Assembly (NCBI GenBank): GCA_015494165.1
Contig: WGBS01000025.1
Location: forward strand, 1-7,932
DNA length: 7,932 nt
From: Gammaproteobacteria bacterium
GTDB lineage: Bacteria; Pseudomonadota; Gammaproteobacteria; S144-34
Direction: 5' to 3'
Numbering within the stretch: position 1 is the first letter of the stretch; the number at the start of each line of letters is the position of its first letter. The position numbers were made by a program, and so were the translations under genes. Under the pieces are notes generated by a model. The model was not told where the DNA came from. It was given only the letters and a program-made list of their open reading frames with translations, and made no database searches. Shown here piece by piece: positions 1 to 6,550 of this stretch.

Positions 1-1848
1 GAGGCGCACCGTGCGCCGGCCGGTGGCCGCGTCCATGGTGGGGGCGGCGGCGAGCAGCGCCTCGGTGTAGGGGTGCAGCGGGCGGTCGAGCACGGCGTCC
101 ACGGGGCCGTGCTCGACGATGCGCCCGAGGTACATGACGGCGATCTCGTGGGCGAGGTAGGAGACCACGGCGAGGTCGTGGCTGATGAAGAGATAGGCGA
201 GCCCGAGGCGGTCCTGGAGCCCGCGCAGGAGGTTGAGGATCTGCGCCTGCACGGAGACGTCGAGGGCGCTGGTGGGCTCGTCGCAGACCACGAGCCGCGG
301 CTCGACGGCGAGCGCGCGCGCGATGCAGATGCGCTGGCGCTGCCCGCCCGAGAACTCGTGCGGGTAGCGGCGGGCGGCGTCGACGGGAAGCCCCACCTGC
401 TCGAGCAGCGCCGCGACGCGGCGCTCGCGCTCGGCGCGGGTGGCGGCCAGGCGCTGGGCGACGATGCCCTCGGCGACGATGTCGCCCACCAGCATGCGCG
501 GGTTCATGGAGGCGTAGGGGTCCTGGAACACGATCTGCATGTCGCGGCGGCGGCGCCGCAGGGCGCGCCCGCGCAGGCGCGTGAGCTCGGTGCCGTCGAA
601 GCGCACGCTGCCGGCCGTGGGCCGCAGGAGCTGGAGCACGGCCTTGCCGGCGGTGGTCTTGCCGCAGCCGGACTCGCCCACCAGCGCAAGCGTTCGGCCC
701 GCGGCGAGCGCGAAGGAGAGCCCGTCGACGGCGCGCACGTGCCCGACCGTGCGCCGCAGCACGCCCTTGCGCACGGGGAAGTGCACGGCGAGCCCCGCGA
801 CCTCGAGCAGCGGCGCGCCCGCCGCCGGCGCGGCGCGGCGCGGCGGCGGGGGTGCGGCGGGCGCGGCGGCGCGGCCCTCGGCGACCGCGTGGCAGCGCAC
901 GCGGTGGCCCTCGCCGAGCTCGGTCCAGCCCGGCGTCTCGCTCCGGCAGCGCGCGTCGGCGAGCGCGCAGCGCGGGGCGAAGCGGCAGCCCGGCGGCGGC
1001 GCCGCGAGCGAGGGCACGCTGCCCGGGATCGCCGCGAGCGGGCGCGCGCGCTTGCGCCGGTCGGGCAGGGCCTCGAAGAGCCCCTGCGTGTAGGGGTGGC
1101 GCGGCTCGCGGAAGAAGCGCCCGCGCGGGGCCTCCTCGACGATCTCGCCCGCGTACATGACGGCGACGCGGTCGGCGTTCTCGGCGACCACGCCGAGGTC
1201 GTGCGTGATGAGCAGCAGCGCCATGCCGCGGCGCTCGCGCTCGCGCCGCAGCAGCTCCAGCACCTGCGCCTGCAGGGTGACGTCGAGGGCCGTGGTCGGC
1301 TCGTCGGCGATGACCAGCTCCGGGTCGCAGGCGATGGCCATGGCGATGACCACGCGCTGCTTCATGCCTCCTGAGAGCTGGTGGGGGTACTCGCGCAGGC
1401 GCCGCTCGGGGTCCGGGATGCCCACCTCGCGCAGCAGGGCGAGCACGCGCTCGCGCCGGGCGCGCCCGCGCAGCCCGAGGTGGCGCGTGAGCGCCTCGCC
1501 GATCTGGGTCTCGACGCTCAGCACCGGGTTGAGCGCCGTCTGCGGCTCCTGGAAGACCATGCCGATGCGCCGCCCGCGCACCGCCCGCAGCTCGCGCTCC
1601 GGCAGGCGCAGCAGGTCGGTGCCGTCGAGCCGCACCGAGCCTTCCACGATGCGCGCCGCGGGGCGCGGCACCAAGCCGAGGATGGAGAGCGCCGTCATGG
1701 ACTTGCCGCAGCCGGACTCGCCCACCAGGGCGTAGGCCTCGCCGCGGCGGATGCGGAAGCTCACCCCGTCCACCGCGCGCACCGCGCCGGGCCCCTGCCC
1801 GATGAGGGTGCGCAGGCCCTCCACCTCCAGCAGCACGCCGCCGCTCAC
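1..1848 (-). CDS. Fused two-domain peptide ABC transporter ATPase (YejF/DppD-DppF type), 3' end cut by window edge
   Basis: Energises import by the two permeases encoded just upstream, hydrolysing ATP on the cytoplasmic face. The frame is open from a GTG at 1848 to base 1 (616 codons, no stop). Two complete nucleotide-binding domains are visible. The first has Walker A GESGCGKS (43-50), Q-loop FQEP, signature LSGGMKQ (158-164), Walker B ending ADEPTT (D182, E183) and switch H216. The second has GESGCGKT (391-398), Q-loop FQDP, signature FSGGQRQ (499-505), CDEPTS (D523, E524) and H557. Both look catalytically intact. Each is followed by an oligopeptide-type HPYT C-terminal segment; the first carries C288, C294, C301 and C319, and an Ala/Pro-rich linker joins the halves. 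E. coli YejF is about 529 residues, so this one is longer. GGAGG at 1861-1857, 8 bases upstream, supports the GTG start, which overlaps the preceding stop as GTGA. Substrate class is inferred from the family. Confidence 0.93.
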   Translation of the reverse strand, partial: MSGGVLLEVEGLRTLIGQGPGAVRAVDGVSFRIRRGEAYALVGESGCGKSMTALSILGLVPRPAARIVEGSVRLDGTDLLRLPERELRAVRGRRIGMVFQEPQTALNPVLSVETQIGEALTRHLGLRGRARRERVLALLREVGIPDPERRLREYPHQLSGGMKQRVVIAMAIACDPELVIADEPTTALDVTLQAQVLELLRRERERRGMALLLITHDLGVVAENADRVAVMYAGEIVEEAPRGRFFREPRHPYTQGLFEALPDRRKRARPLAAIPGSVPSLAAPPPGCRFAPRCALADARCRSETPGWTELGEGHRVRCHAVAEGRAAAPAAPPPPRRAAPAAGAPLLEVAGLAVHFPVRKGVLRRTVGHVRAVDGLSFALAAGRTLALVGESGCGKTTAGKAVLQLLRPTAGSVRFDGTELTRLRGRALRRRRRDMQIVFQDPYASMNPRMLVGDIVAEGIVAQRLAATRAERERRVAALLEQVGLPVDAARRYPHEFSGGQRQRICIARALAVEPRLVVCDEPTSALDVSVQAQILNLLRGLQDRLGLAYLFISHDLAVVSYLAHEIAVMYLGRIVEHGPVDAVLDRPLHPYTEALLAAAPTMDAATGRRTVRL

Positions 1849-3251
1849 CGCACGCGCCTCCGCGGGTCGAAGGCCTCGCGCACGGCGTCGGCGAAGAGGT
1901 TCGCCGCGAGCACGAGGCCGAGCATGAACACGAAGGCCGCCGCGAGCGTCCACCACACCACCGGCTCGCGCGCGAGCTCGAGGCGCGCGGAGTTGATCAT
2001 GTTGCCCCAGCTCGTCATGGTGGGATCCACGCCGACGCCGACGTAGGCGAGCACCGCCTCGGCCAGCACCAGGGCGGAGAAGTCGAGCACCACGCTGATG
2101 AGGACGATGTGCAGCACGTTGGGCAGGACGTGGCGCACGAGGATGGCGCCGTGGCCGGTGCCGAGGGCGACGGCGGCCTGCACGTACTCGACCTCGCGCA
2201 GCTTGAGGGTCTCGCCGCGCAGCATGCGGCACAGCCCGGTCCAGCTCGTCACCCCGAGCACCGCGCACAGGAAGAGGAGCCGGAGGTCGGCGCGCGCGGC
2301 AGTGGTCTCGAACAGCTCCGGGTGGCTGGCCATGTAGACCTGCAGCATGAGGATGCCGGCGGCGATGAGCAGCACGCCCGGGATGGAGTTGAGCGTGGTG
2401 TAGAGGTACTGGACGAGGTCGTCCACGCGCCCGCCGAAGTAGCCGGCCGAGAGCCCCATGGCGAGGGCGAAGGGCAGCATGAGGAGCGTGGTGAGCGTGC
2501 CGATGACGAGACCGGTGCGCACGCTCTTGAGCGCCTGGTAGAGCACGTCCTCGCCCACCTTGTCCGTGCCGAGGACGTGGTAGCCGGCGGCGAGCCAGGC
2601 GGTGACGCCGGCGGCCACGGCGAGCGCGGCGGCGGTGGCGAGCATGGGCCGCCAGGGAAGCTCGGTGCGGCCGGCGGCGAGCCGCGCAAGCGCCGCGCGC
2701 CACGCAATCCCCCAGCGCCGCGCGAGCGCCGCGGCGAGGGCCGCCGCCGCGCCCGCCCACAGCGCGAGCCCCGCCGCGGCGCCCGCCAGCGCCCGGCGCG
2801 CGACGTCGGGCCAGCGCTCGCGGTCGGGATCGGCGAGGTGGGCGCCGCCGTAGCGCAGGCGCGGGCGCTCGCGCACGCGCGTGCCGTCCGGGCGCTCCAC
2901 GGTCTCCCTGACGTGCAGGCGCACGGCGAGCGGGGCCGAGTAGGTCTTCTCGGCGCCCGCGCGCAGGCGCGCCAGCGCCAGGTCGAGCACGCTCAGCACT
3001 TCCGCCGACCAGTGCACGCGCCCGTCCGGCCCCTGCGACGCGGGCAGCCGGAAGTGGAGCGAGTCGGCGACACCGACGAGCGCGTAGGCCGCGAGCACCA
3101 CCGCGGCGCACATGCCCGTGCGCGAGCGCGCCACCCGCCCCCACGGCTCGCGCAGGTGCGGCGTGCGCCGCACGTGCCAGGCGAAGGCCACCAGCCCCGC
3201 GATCAGCAGGAAGAGCAGCGCATCGGTCCACAGCAGCACCGGCCGGAACAC
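1845..3251 (-). CDS. DppC/YejE-type ABC transporter permease with enlarged N-terminal region
   Basis: One of two inner-membrane permease subunits forming the import channel. The C-terminal half is a standard BPD_transp_1 domain. It begins with GTDKVGEDVL (228-237), the family's GTDxxGxDVL motif, continues through membrane segments near 244-268, 289-306, 324-345, 377-402 and 431-453, and has an EAA-type ATPase-coupling loop at about 355-378 (EYVQAAVALG). It ends AVREAFDP, as YejE/DppC proteins do. At 468 residues it is far longer than E. coli YejE (about 341). The extra length is N-terminal: membrane segments near 6-25 and 46-64, a hydrophilic stretch at 65-150, another hydrophobic segment at 153-178, and one at 203-222 leading into the GTD motif. 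The start is GTG, 4 bases after the upstream permease stop, with a G-rich ribosome-binding sequence overlapping that stop. The stop overlaps the ATPase start. Substrate inferred as peptide-like; family assignment is solid. Confidence 0.93.
   Translation of the reverse strand: MFRPVLLWTDALLFLLIAGLVAFAWHVRRTPHLREPWGRVARSRTGMCAAVVLAAYALVGVADSLHFRLPASQGPDGRVHWSAEVLSVLDLALARLRAGAEKTYSAPLAVRLHVRETVERPDGTRVRERPRLRYGGAHLADPDRERWPDVARRALAGAAAGLALWAGAAAALAAALARRWGIAWRAALARLAAGRTELPWRPMLATAAALAVAAGVTAWLAAGYHVLGTDKVGEDVLYQALKSVRTGLVIGTLTTLLMLPFALAMGLSAGYFGGRVDDLVQYLYTTLNSIPGVLLIAAGILMLQVYMASHPELFETTAARADLRLLFLCAVLGVTSWTGLCRMLRGETLKLREVEYVQAAVALGTGHGAILVRHVLPNVLHIVLISVVLDFSALVLAEAVLAYVGVGVDPTMTSWGNMINSARLELAREPVVWWTLAAAFVFMLGLVLAANLFADAVREAFDPRRRVR
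1857..1861 (-). promoter_or_regulatory. Ribosome-binding site for the fused ATPase gene
   Basis: GGAGG on the minus strand, 8 bases before the GTG at 1848 and inside the last codons of the upstream permease gene. It decides the GTG start over later in-frame GTG codons and implies translational coupling through the GTGA overlap. Confidence 0.75.
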
Positions 3252-3255
3252 CGCC

Positions 3256-4233
3256 CTACCCCAGCCGCACCCGCGGGTCCACCAGCGTGTAGGAGATGTC
3301 GGTGAGCAGCAGGCCCGCGATGTAGAGCACCGAGCCGAGGAAGACCATGGCGCGCACCTCGGCGAAGTCCTGGGCCTGGATGGCGTCGATGGTGTAGCTG
3401 CCGAGCCCCGGGATGGCGAAGAAGGACTCGAGCAGGAGCGATCCCATGAAGAGCAGCGGCAGCACCGCGACCACCCCCGTGAGGATGGGGATCATGGCGT
3501 TGCCGAGGACGTGGCGGAAGAGCACCGCGAGCTCGCCCAGCCCCTTGGCGCGCGCCGTGCGCACGTAGTCCTTGTCCGCCTCCTCCAGGAAGAGGGTGCG
3601 GTACCAGCGCGCGTTGGCGCCGAGGTTGGCGAGGATGCCGATCGCAGCCGGCAGCGCCAGGAAGCGCACCGCATCGAGGCCGCCCGCGTAGCCCGAGATC
3701 GGCACGAGATGCATGAGCTTCCCCACCAGGTACTGCCCGGCGATGATGTAGAAGAGCGCCGAGATGGACATGAGCACCACCAGCGTCACCGTGCCCCAGG
3801 CGTCGAGGTAGCTCCCGCGGAAGAGCACCAGCACGAGCGCCACCGTCACGTGCGTGAGCAGGCCCGCCAGGAAGACCGGCACCGCCAGCGCCAGGCTCGG
3901 CCACATGCGCTGGCGGATGTCCTCGCCGATGTCGCGGCCGCGGTCGGAGCGGCCGAAGTCGAAGACGAACAGCCGCACCGACTTACGGTAGAAGATGGTC
4001 TCGGTGAGCTTGCCCGCGCCCTCGGCCGCGCCGTTCCAGAACAGCGGCAGGTCGTAGCCGCGCTCGCGCTTCCAGCGCTCGATGGCCTCGGGCGTGACGC
4101 GCTTGACCCCGAGGTGCATGCGCGCCATGTCGTCGGGCGTGTTGACGACGAAGAACAGCGCGAAGGTGATGAGGTTCACCCCGATCAGGATCGGGATGGC
4201 GTAGAGGACGCGGCGGACGATGTAGGCGATCAC
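3256..4233 (-). CDS. DppB/YejB-type ABC transporter permease
   Basis: Partner inner-membrane permease of the importer. The 325-residue product begins VIAYIVRRVLYAIP, the classic DppB-family N-terminus: a short cytoplasmic start, then a first membrane helix at about 7-30. A periplasmic loop follows, including the usual DLPLFWN-like stretch (61-67). Further membrane segments lie near 113-138, 147-171, 187-205, 248-272 and 296-316. The EAA coupling loop is at about 223-245 (DYVRTARAKGLGE), and the C-terminus LVDPRVRLG is typical. E. coli YejB is about 364 residues, so this is slightly compact but complete. I chose GTG at 4233 because the hydrophobic N-terminus starts there, GAGGGGG lies 7 bases upstream (4247-4241), and the codon overlaps the upstream stop as GTGA. 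The frame stays open much further upstream, but that extension is the shadow of the binding-protein gene. Stop is TAG. Confidence 0.94.
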   Translation of the reverse strand: MIAYIVRRVLYAIPILIGVNLITFALFFVVNTPDDMARMHLGVKRVTPEAIERWKRERGYDLPLFWNGAAEGAGKLTETIFYRKSVRLFVFDFGRSDRGRDIGEDIRQRMWPSLALAVPVFLAGLLTHVTVALVLVLFRGSYLDAWGTVTLVVLMSISALFYIIAGQYLVGKLMHLVPISGYAGGLDAVRFLALPAAIGILANLGANARWYRTLFLEEADKDYVRTARAKGLGELAVLFRHVLGNAMIPILTGVVAVLPLLFMGSLLLESFFAIPGLGSYTIDAIQAQDFAEVRAMVFLGSVLYIAGLLLTDISYTLVDPRVRLG

Positions 4234-6425
4234 GATCCCGCCCCCTCGAGCGGCGGGCGCCGCTCCTGGCGCCGCCACTGCGCGACGGCGGGCGCGACGG
4301 CGGCGGCGAGCGCGAGCGCGAGCAGCGCCAGCGGCCACAGCACGGGCCGGTTCCATTCCGCGCGGCGCGCGGCGCGCAGGTGCGGGTCGATGCGCAGGTA
4401 CTTGAGCGTGTTGTTCGCCATCAGGTTGGGCTTGGCGTTGCCCACCCAGGCGTGGAGCAGGCGGTAGGCCTTGGGGTTGACGCCCCACACCCAGGGCGCG
4501 TCGCGGCGGGCGATGTCCACCATGCGCCGGATGAGGGCGAGGCGCTCGGGGCCGTTGGGCATGGCCCGCATGCGCTCGAACAGGCGGTCGAACTCGGGGT
4601 TGGCGTAGTTGGCGGCGTTCTCGCCGCCGTGGCGCACCTTGCCGTTGGGCCCGTAGAGCAGGAAGAGGAAGTTCTCGGGGTCGGGGTAGTCGGCGTTCCA
4701 GCCCCAGGTGAAGATCTGGGCGGTGCCGTTGCGCATCTTCTCCTGGAAGCGGTTGTAGTCGGTGGCGCGCACCACGAGCTGGATGCCGAGCTTGGCGAAC
4801 TGCTTGCGGAACCAGTCGAGGCGCGCCTTGTCGTCGGGGCGTCCGCCGGTGACGTCGAAGTGCAGCACCAGCGGCTTGCCGGTGCGCGCGTCCACCCCGC
4901 CCGGGTAGCCCGCCTCGGCCAGCAGGCGGCGCGCCTCGGCGAGCGGGCGGCGGCGGGCGCGGCCGTCGCGCCACTCGTAGACGTAGGGGTTGATGCCCGC
5001 CTCGCCCTCCTCGTGGCCGAAGATGCCGGGCGGGATGGGGCCCTGGGCGGGCACGCCGCGGCCGTTCATGAAGATCGAGATGTACTCCTCGTAGTCGAGG
5101 GCGATGGAGATGGCGCGGCGCAGCTTGCGGCCGCGCTCGTCGAGCCCGCCCACCACCGGGTCGAGCATGTTGAAGCCGAGGTAGTAGACCGAGGCGAGCA
5201 CCGCCGTCTGCAGCCGGATGCCCTTGGCGCGCAGGGCCGGCGTGAGGCTCACCTCGCCGCCCGCGCCCACGCGCACGGCCTGGTCGAAGGCGTCCTCGCT
5301 GATGCCCGACATGTCGTAGTAGCCCTGCAGGAACTTGTTCCAGCGCGGGATCTCCTCGCGCTCGAGGCTGAAGACCACCCGGTCGATGAAGGGCAGCGGC
5401 CGCCCGGCGTCGGCGAGGAGCCCGGCGGCGTGGTCGCCGGGGGCCCCCTCGGCCGGGTAGCGCTCGCCGTGGAACTCGGGGTTGCGCTCGAGGACCATGC
5501 GCCGGTTGGGGTTGTTCACGGTCAGCATGTAGGGCCCGGTGCCCACCGGGAACCAGTCGAGCACGATGTTGCGCTCGGCGAGCACCCCCTGCGCGTAGAA
5601 TCGCTCGGCCTCCCAGGGCATGGGCGCGAAGAAGGGCATGGCGAGCCAGTAGACGAACTGCGGGTAGTGGCCGCGGATGCGCACGCGGAAGGTGTAGCGG
5701 TCGACGAGCTCGACACCGGCGAGCGCGAAGCGGCGCAGGTCCAGCCAGCGCTCGCCGCGCGCGCGCGCCTCGCGCCAGGCGGCCTCGAGGCGGCGGCCGA
5801 GCTCGCGCAGCCCCACGATGTGTTCGCTCATGAGGCCGTAGATGGGCGAGGCCACCGCCGGGTGGGCCAGCCGCTTGATCTGGTAGACGTAGTCGGCGGC
5901 GGTGAGCTCGCGCGTGGCGCGCACGGGCAGGTCGTAGGGCGAGCGCAGGCGCGCGGCCTCGCGCGCCGTGAGGTGGTGGTAGAGGAAGCGCCCGTCGGGC
6001 CCGCGCGCGAAGGCCGGGTGCGGCTGGTAGCGGATGCCGGGGCGAATGCGGATCTCGTAGACGCTCTCGGCCACCTGCGCGGCCGGCGCGTCGTCGGGCA
6101 GGCGCCGGCCGCGGGCGTCGTAGAGCCGCGGCTTCGGGACCGCCTCGGCGGTCAGCGGCACCAGGGTGTAGGGGCGCTTCAGGTAATGGTATTGCAGCGG
6201 CGGCTCGTAGACGTTGGCGATGATGGCGTACTCGTTCGAGGAGTAGCTGCGCGCGGGGTCGAGGTGCTTGGGCCGCTCCTGGAAGTCGGTGTAGTAGATG
6301 TTGGCGCGCGCCTCGCGCGCCGGATAGGGGTTGTTCCACGGCTCGGCGCAGCCGGCGGCCGCGAGCGCCAGCGCCGCCAGCGCGGCGGCGCGCCCCCTCC
6401 ACCCGCGCTGCAGCGCCTCCTCCAT
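4230..6425 (-). CDS. Solute-binding lipoprotein of peptide ABC transporter (SBP family 5, YejA-like) with C-terminal membrane anchor
   Basis: Binds the substrate in the periplasm and delivers it to the permeases. This 731-residue protein opens with a basic N-terminus, a hydrophobic Ala/Leu stretch and LAAAGC (C26), a lipoprotein signal whose -3 residue (A) departs from the usual L. Family-5 hallmarks follow: an N-terminal LDPARSYSSNEYAIIANVYEP region (55-75), GTGPYMLTVNNPNRRMVLERNP (296-316), and WGWNADYPDPENF (574-586) followed by NYANPEFDRL (606-615), the arrangement in Opp/Dpp/Yej binding proteins. Unusually, residues 694-717 form a hydrophobic helix followed by RRQERR, predicting a second, C-terminal membrane anchor. 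E. coli YejA is about 604 residues. It is the first gene of the operon. The ATG lies 8 bases from a TATAAT and has no upstream Shine-Dalgarno; GGAGGAGG sits within codons 1-4. An in-frame CTG at codon 5 is a less likely start. Peptide as substrate is inferred. Confidence 0.93.
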   Translation of the reverse strand: MEEALQRGWRGRAAALAALALAAAGCAEPWNNPYPAREARANIYYTDFQERPKHLDPARSYSSNEYAIIANVYEPPLQYHYLKRPYTLVPLTAEAVPKPRLYDARGRRLPDDAPAAQVAESVYEIRIRPGIRYQPHPAFARGPDGRFLYHHLTAREAARLRSPYDLPVRATRELTAADYVYQIKRLAHPAVASPIYGLMSEHIVGLRELGRRLEAAWREARARGERWLDLRRFALAGVELVDRYTFRVRIRGHYPQFVYWLAMPFFAPMPWEAERFYAQGVLAERNIVLDWFPVGTGPYMLTVNNPNRRMVLERNPEFHGERYPAEGAPGDHAAGLLADAGRPLPFIDRVVFSLEREEIPRWNKFLQGYYDMSGISEDAFDQAVRVGAGGEVSLTPALRAKGIRLQTAVLASVYYLGFNMLDPVVGGLDERGRKLRRAISIALDYEEYISIFMNGRGVPAQGPIPPGIFGHEEGEAGINPYVYEWRDGRARRRPLAEARRLLAEAGYPGGVDARTGKPLVLHFDVTGGRPDDKARLDWFRKQFAKLGIQLVVRATDYNRFQEKMRNGTAQIFTWGWNADYPDPENFLFLLYGPNGKVRHGGENAANYANPEFDRLFERMRAMPNGPERLALIRRMVDIARRDAPWVWGVNPKAYRLLHAWVGNAKPNLMANNTLKYLRIDPHLRAARRAEWNRPVLWPLALLALALAAAVAPAVAQWRRQERRPPLEGAGS
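4241..4247 (-). promoter_or_regulatory. Ribosome-binding site for the DppB-type permease gene
   Basis: GAGGGGG on the minus strand, 7 bases before the GTG at 4233, within the end of the binding-protein gene. It fixes the permease start although the reading frame is open for another 2 kb upstream. Confidence 0.7.
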
Positions 6426-6433
6426 CCGCGCCG

Positions 6434-6439
6434 ATTATA
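6434..6439 (-). promoter_or_regulatory. Putative -10 element for the transporter operon
   Basis: The minus strand reads TATAAT, a perfect sigma-70 -10 hexamer in otherwise very GC-rich DNA. It ends 8 bases before the ATG of the binding-protein gene, so transcription would start about 1-3 bases upstream of that ATG and give a leaderless or nearly leaderless mRNA. No recognisable -35 hexamer sits at 15-19 bases, nor is there an extended TGn, so promoter strength is uncertain and an activator could be involved. Confidence 0.5.
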
Positions 6440-6503
6440 CGGGTCCGGCGCGCTGCCGGGCGGCGCCCGCAAGGCTTTGGGCGCGCGGACTTTTCGGGTA
6501 AGG

Positions 6504-6509
6504 TATAGC
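6504..6509 (+). promoter_or_regulatory. Tentative -10 element for fabI
   Basis: TATAGC is the most AT-rich hexamer on the plus strand upstream of fabI and lies 41 bases before its ATG. It matches the -10 consensus in the first four positions only, and no convincing -35 lies at a normal distance. Offered only as the best candidate in the 125-bp divergent region. Confidence 0.3.
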
Positions 6510-6536
6510 GCCTTGCGCCCGGCGGTCGGGCCGATC

Positions 6537-6544
6537 AGGGAGGG
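6537..6544 (+). promoter_or_regulatory. Ribosome-binding site for fabI
   Basis: AGGGAGGG, 6 bases before the ATG at 6551. It supports this ATG as the fabI start, in agreement with the alignment of the product's N-terminus to known FabI proteins. Confidence 0.75.
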
Positions 6545-6550
6545 CTGCGC

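Noticed and set aside
73..1374. Plus-strand open frame (433 codons) opposite the ATPase gene
   Set aside because: Antisense to two intact ATP-binding domains. Its His/Asp/Arg/Ala-rich translation shows no domain and spans both duplicated ATPase halves only because they are GC-rich.
1..1848. Frameshift joining two separate ATPase genes (dppD and dppF)
   Set aside because: Both domains lie in the same uninterrupted frame with a continuous linker, which is the normal YejF-type fused arrangement.
2109..4467. Two plus-strand open frames (2109-3305 and 3112-4467) opposite the permease genes
   Set aside because: They overlap each other and run antisense to permeases with clear membrane helices and EAA loops. 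Composition is low complexity (His, Glu, Arg, Ala).
3256..6402. A 1048-codon minus-strand frame extending the DppB-type permease far upstream
   Set aside because: Only its last 325 codons make sense. The rest is the out-of-frame reading of the binding-protein gene, and the GTG at 4233 has a ribosome-binding site and the expected N-terminus.
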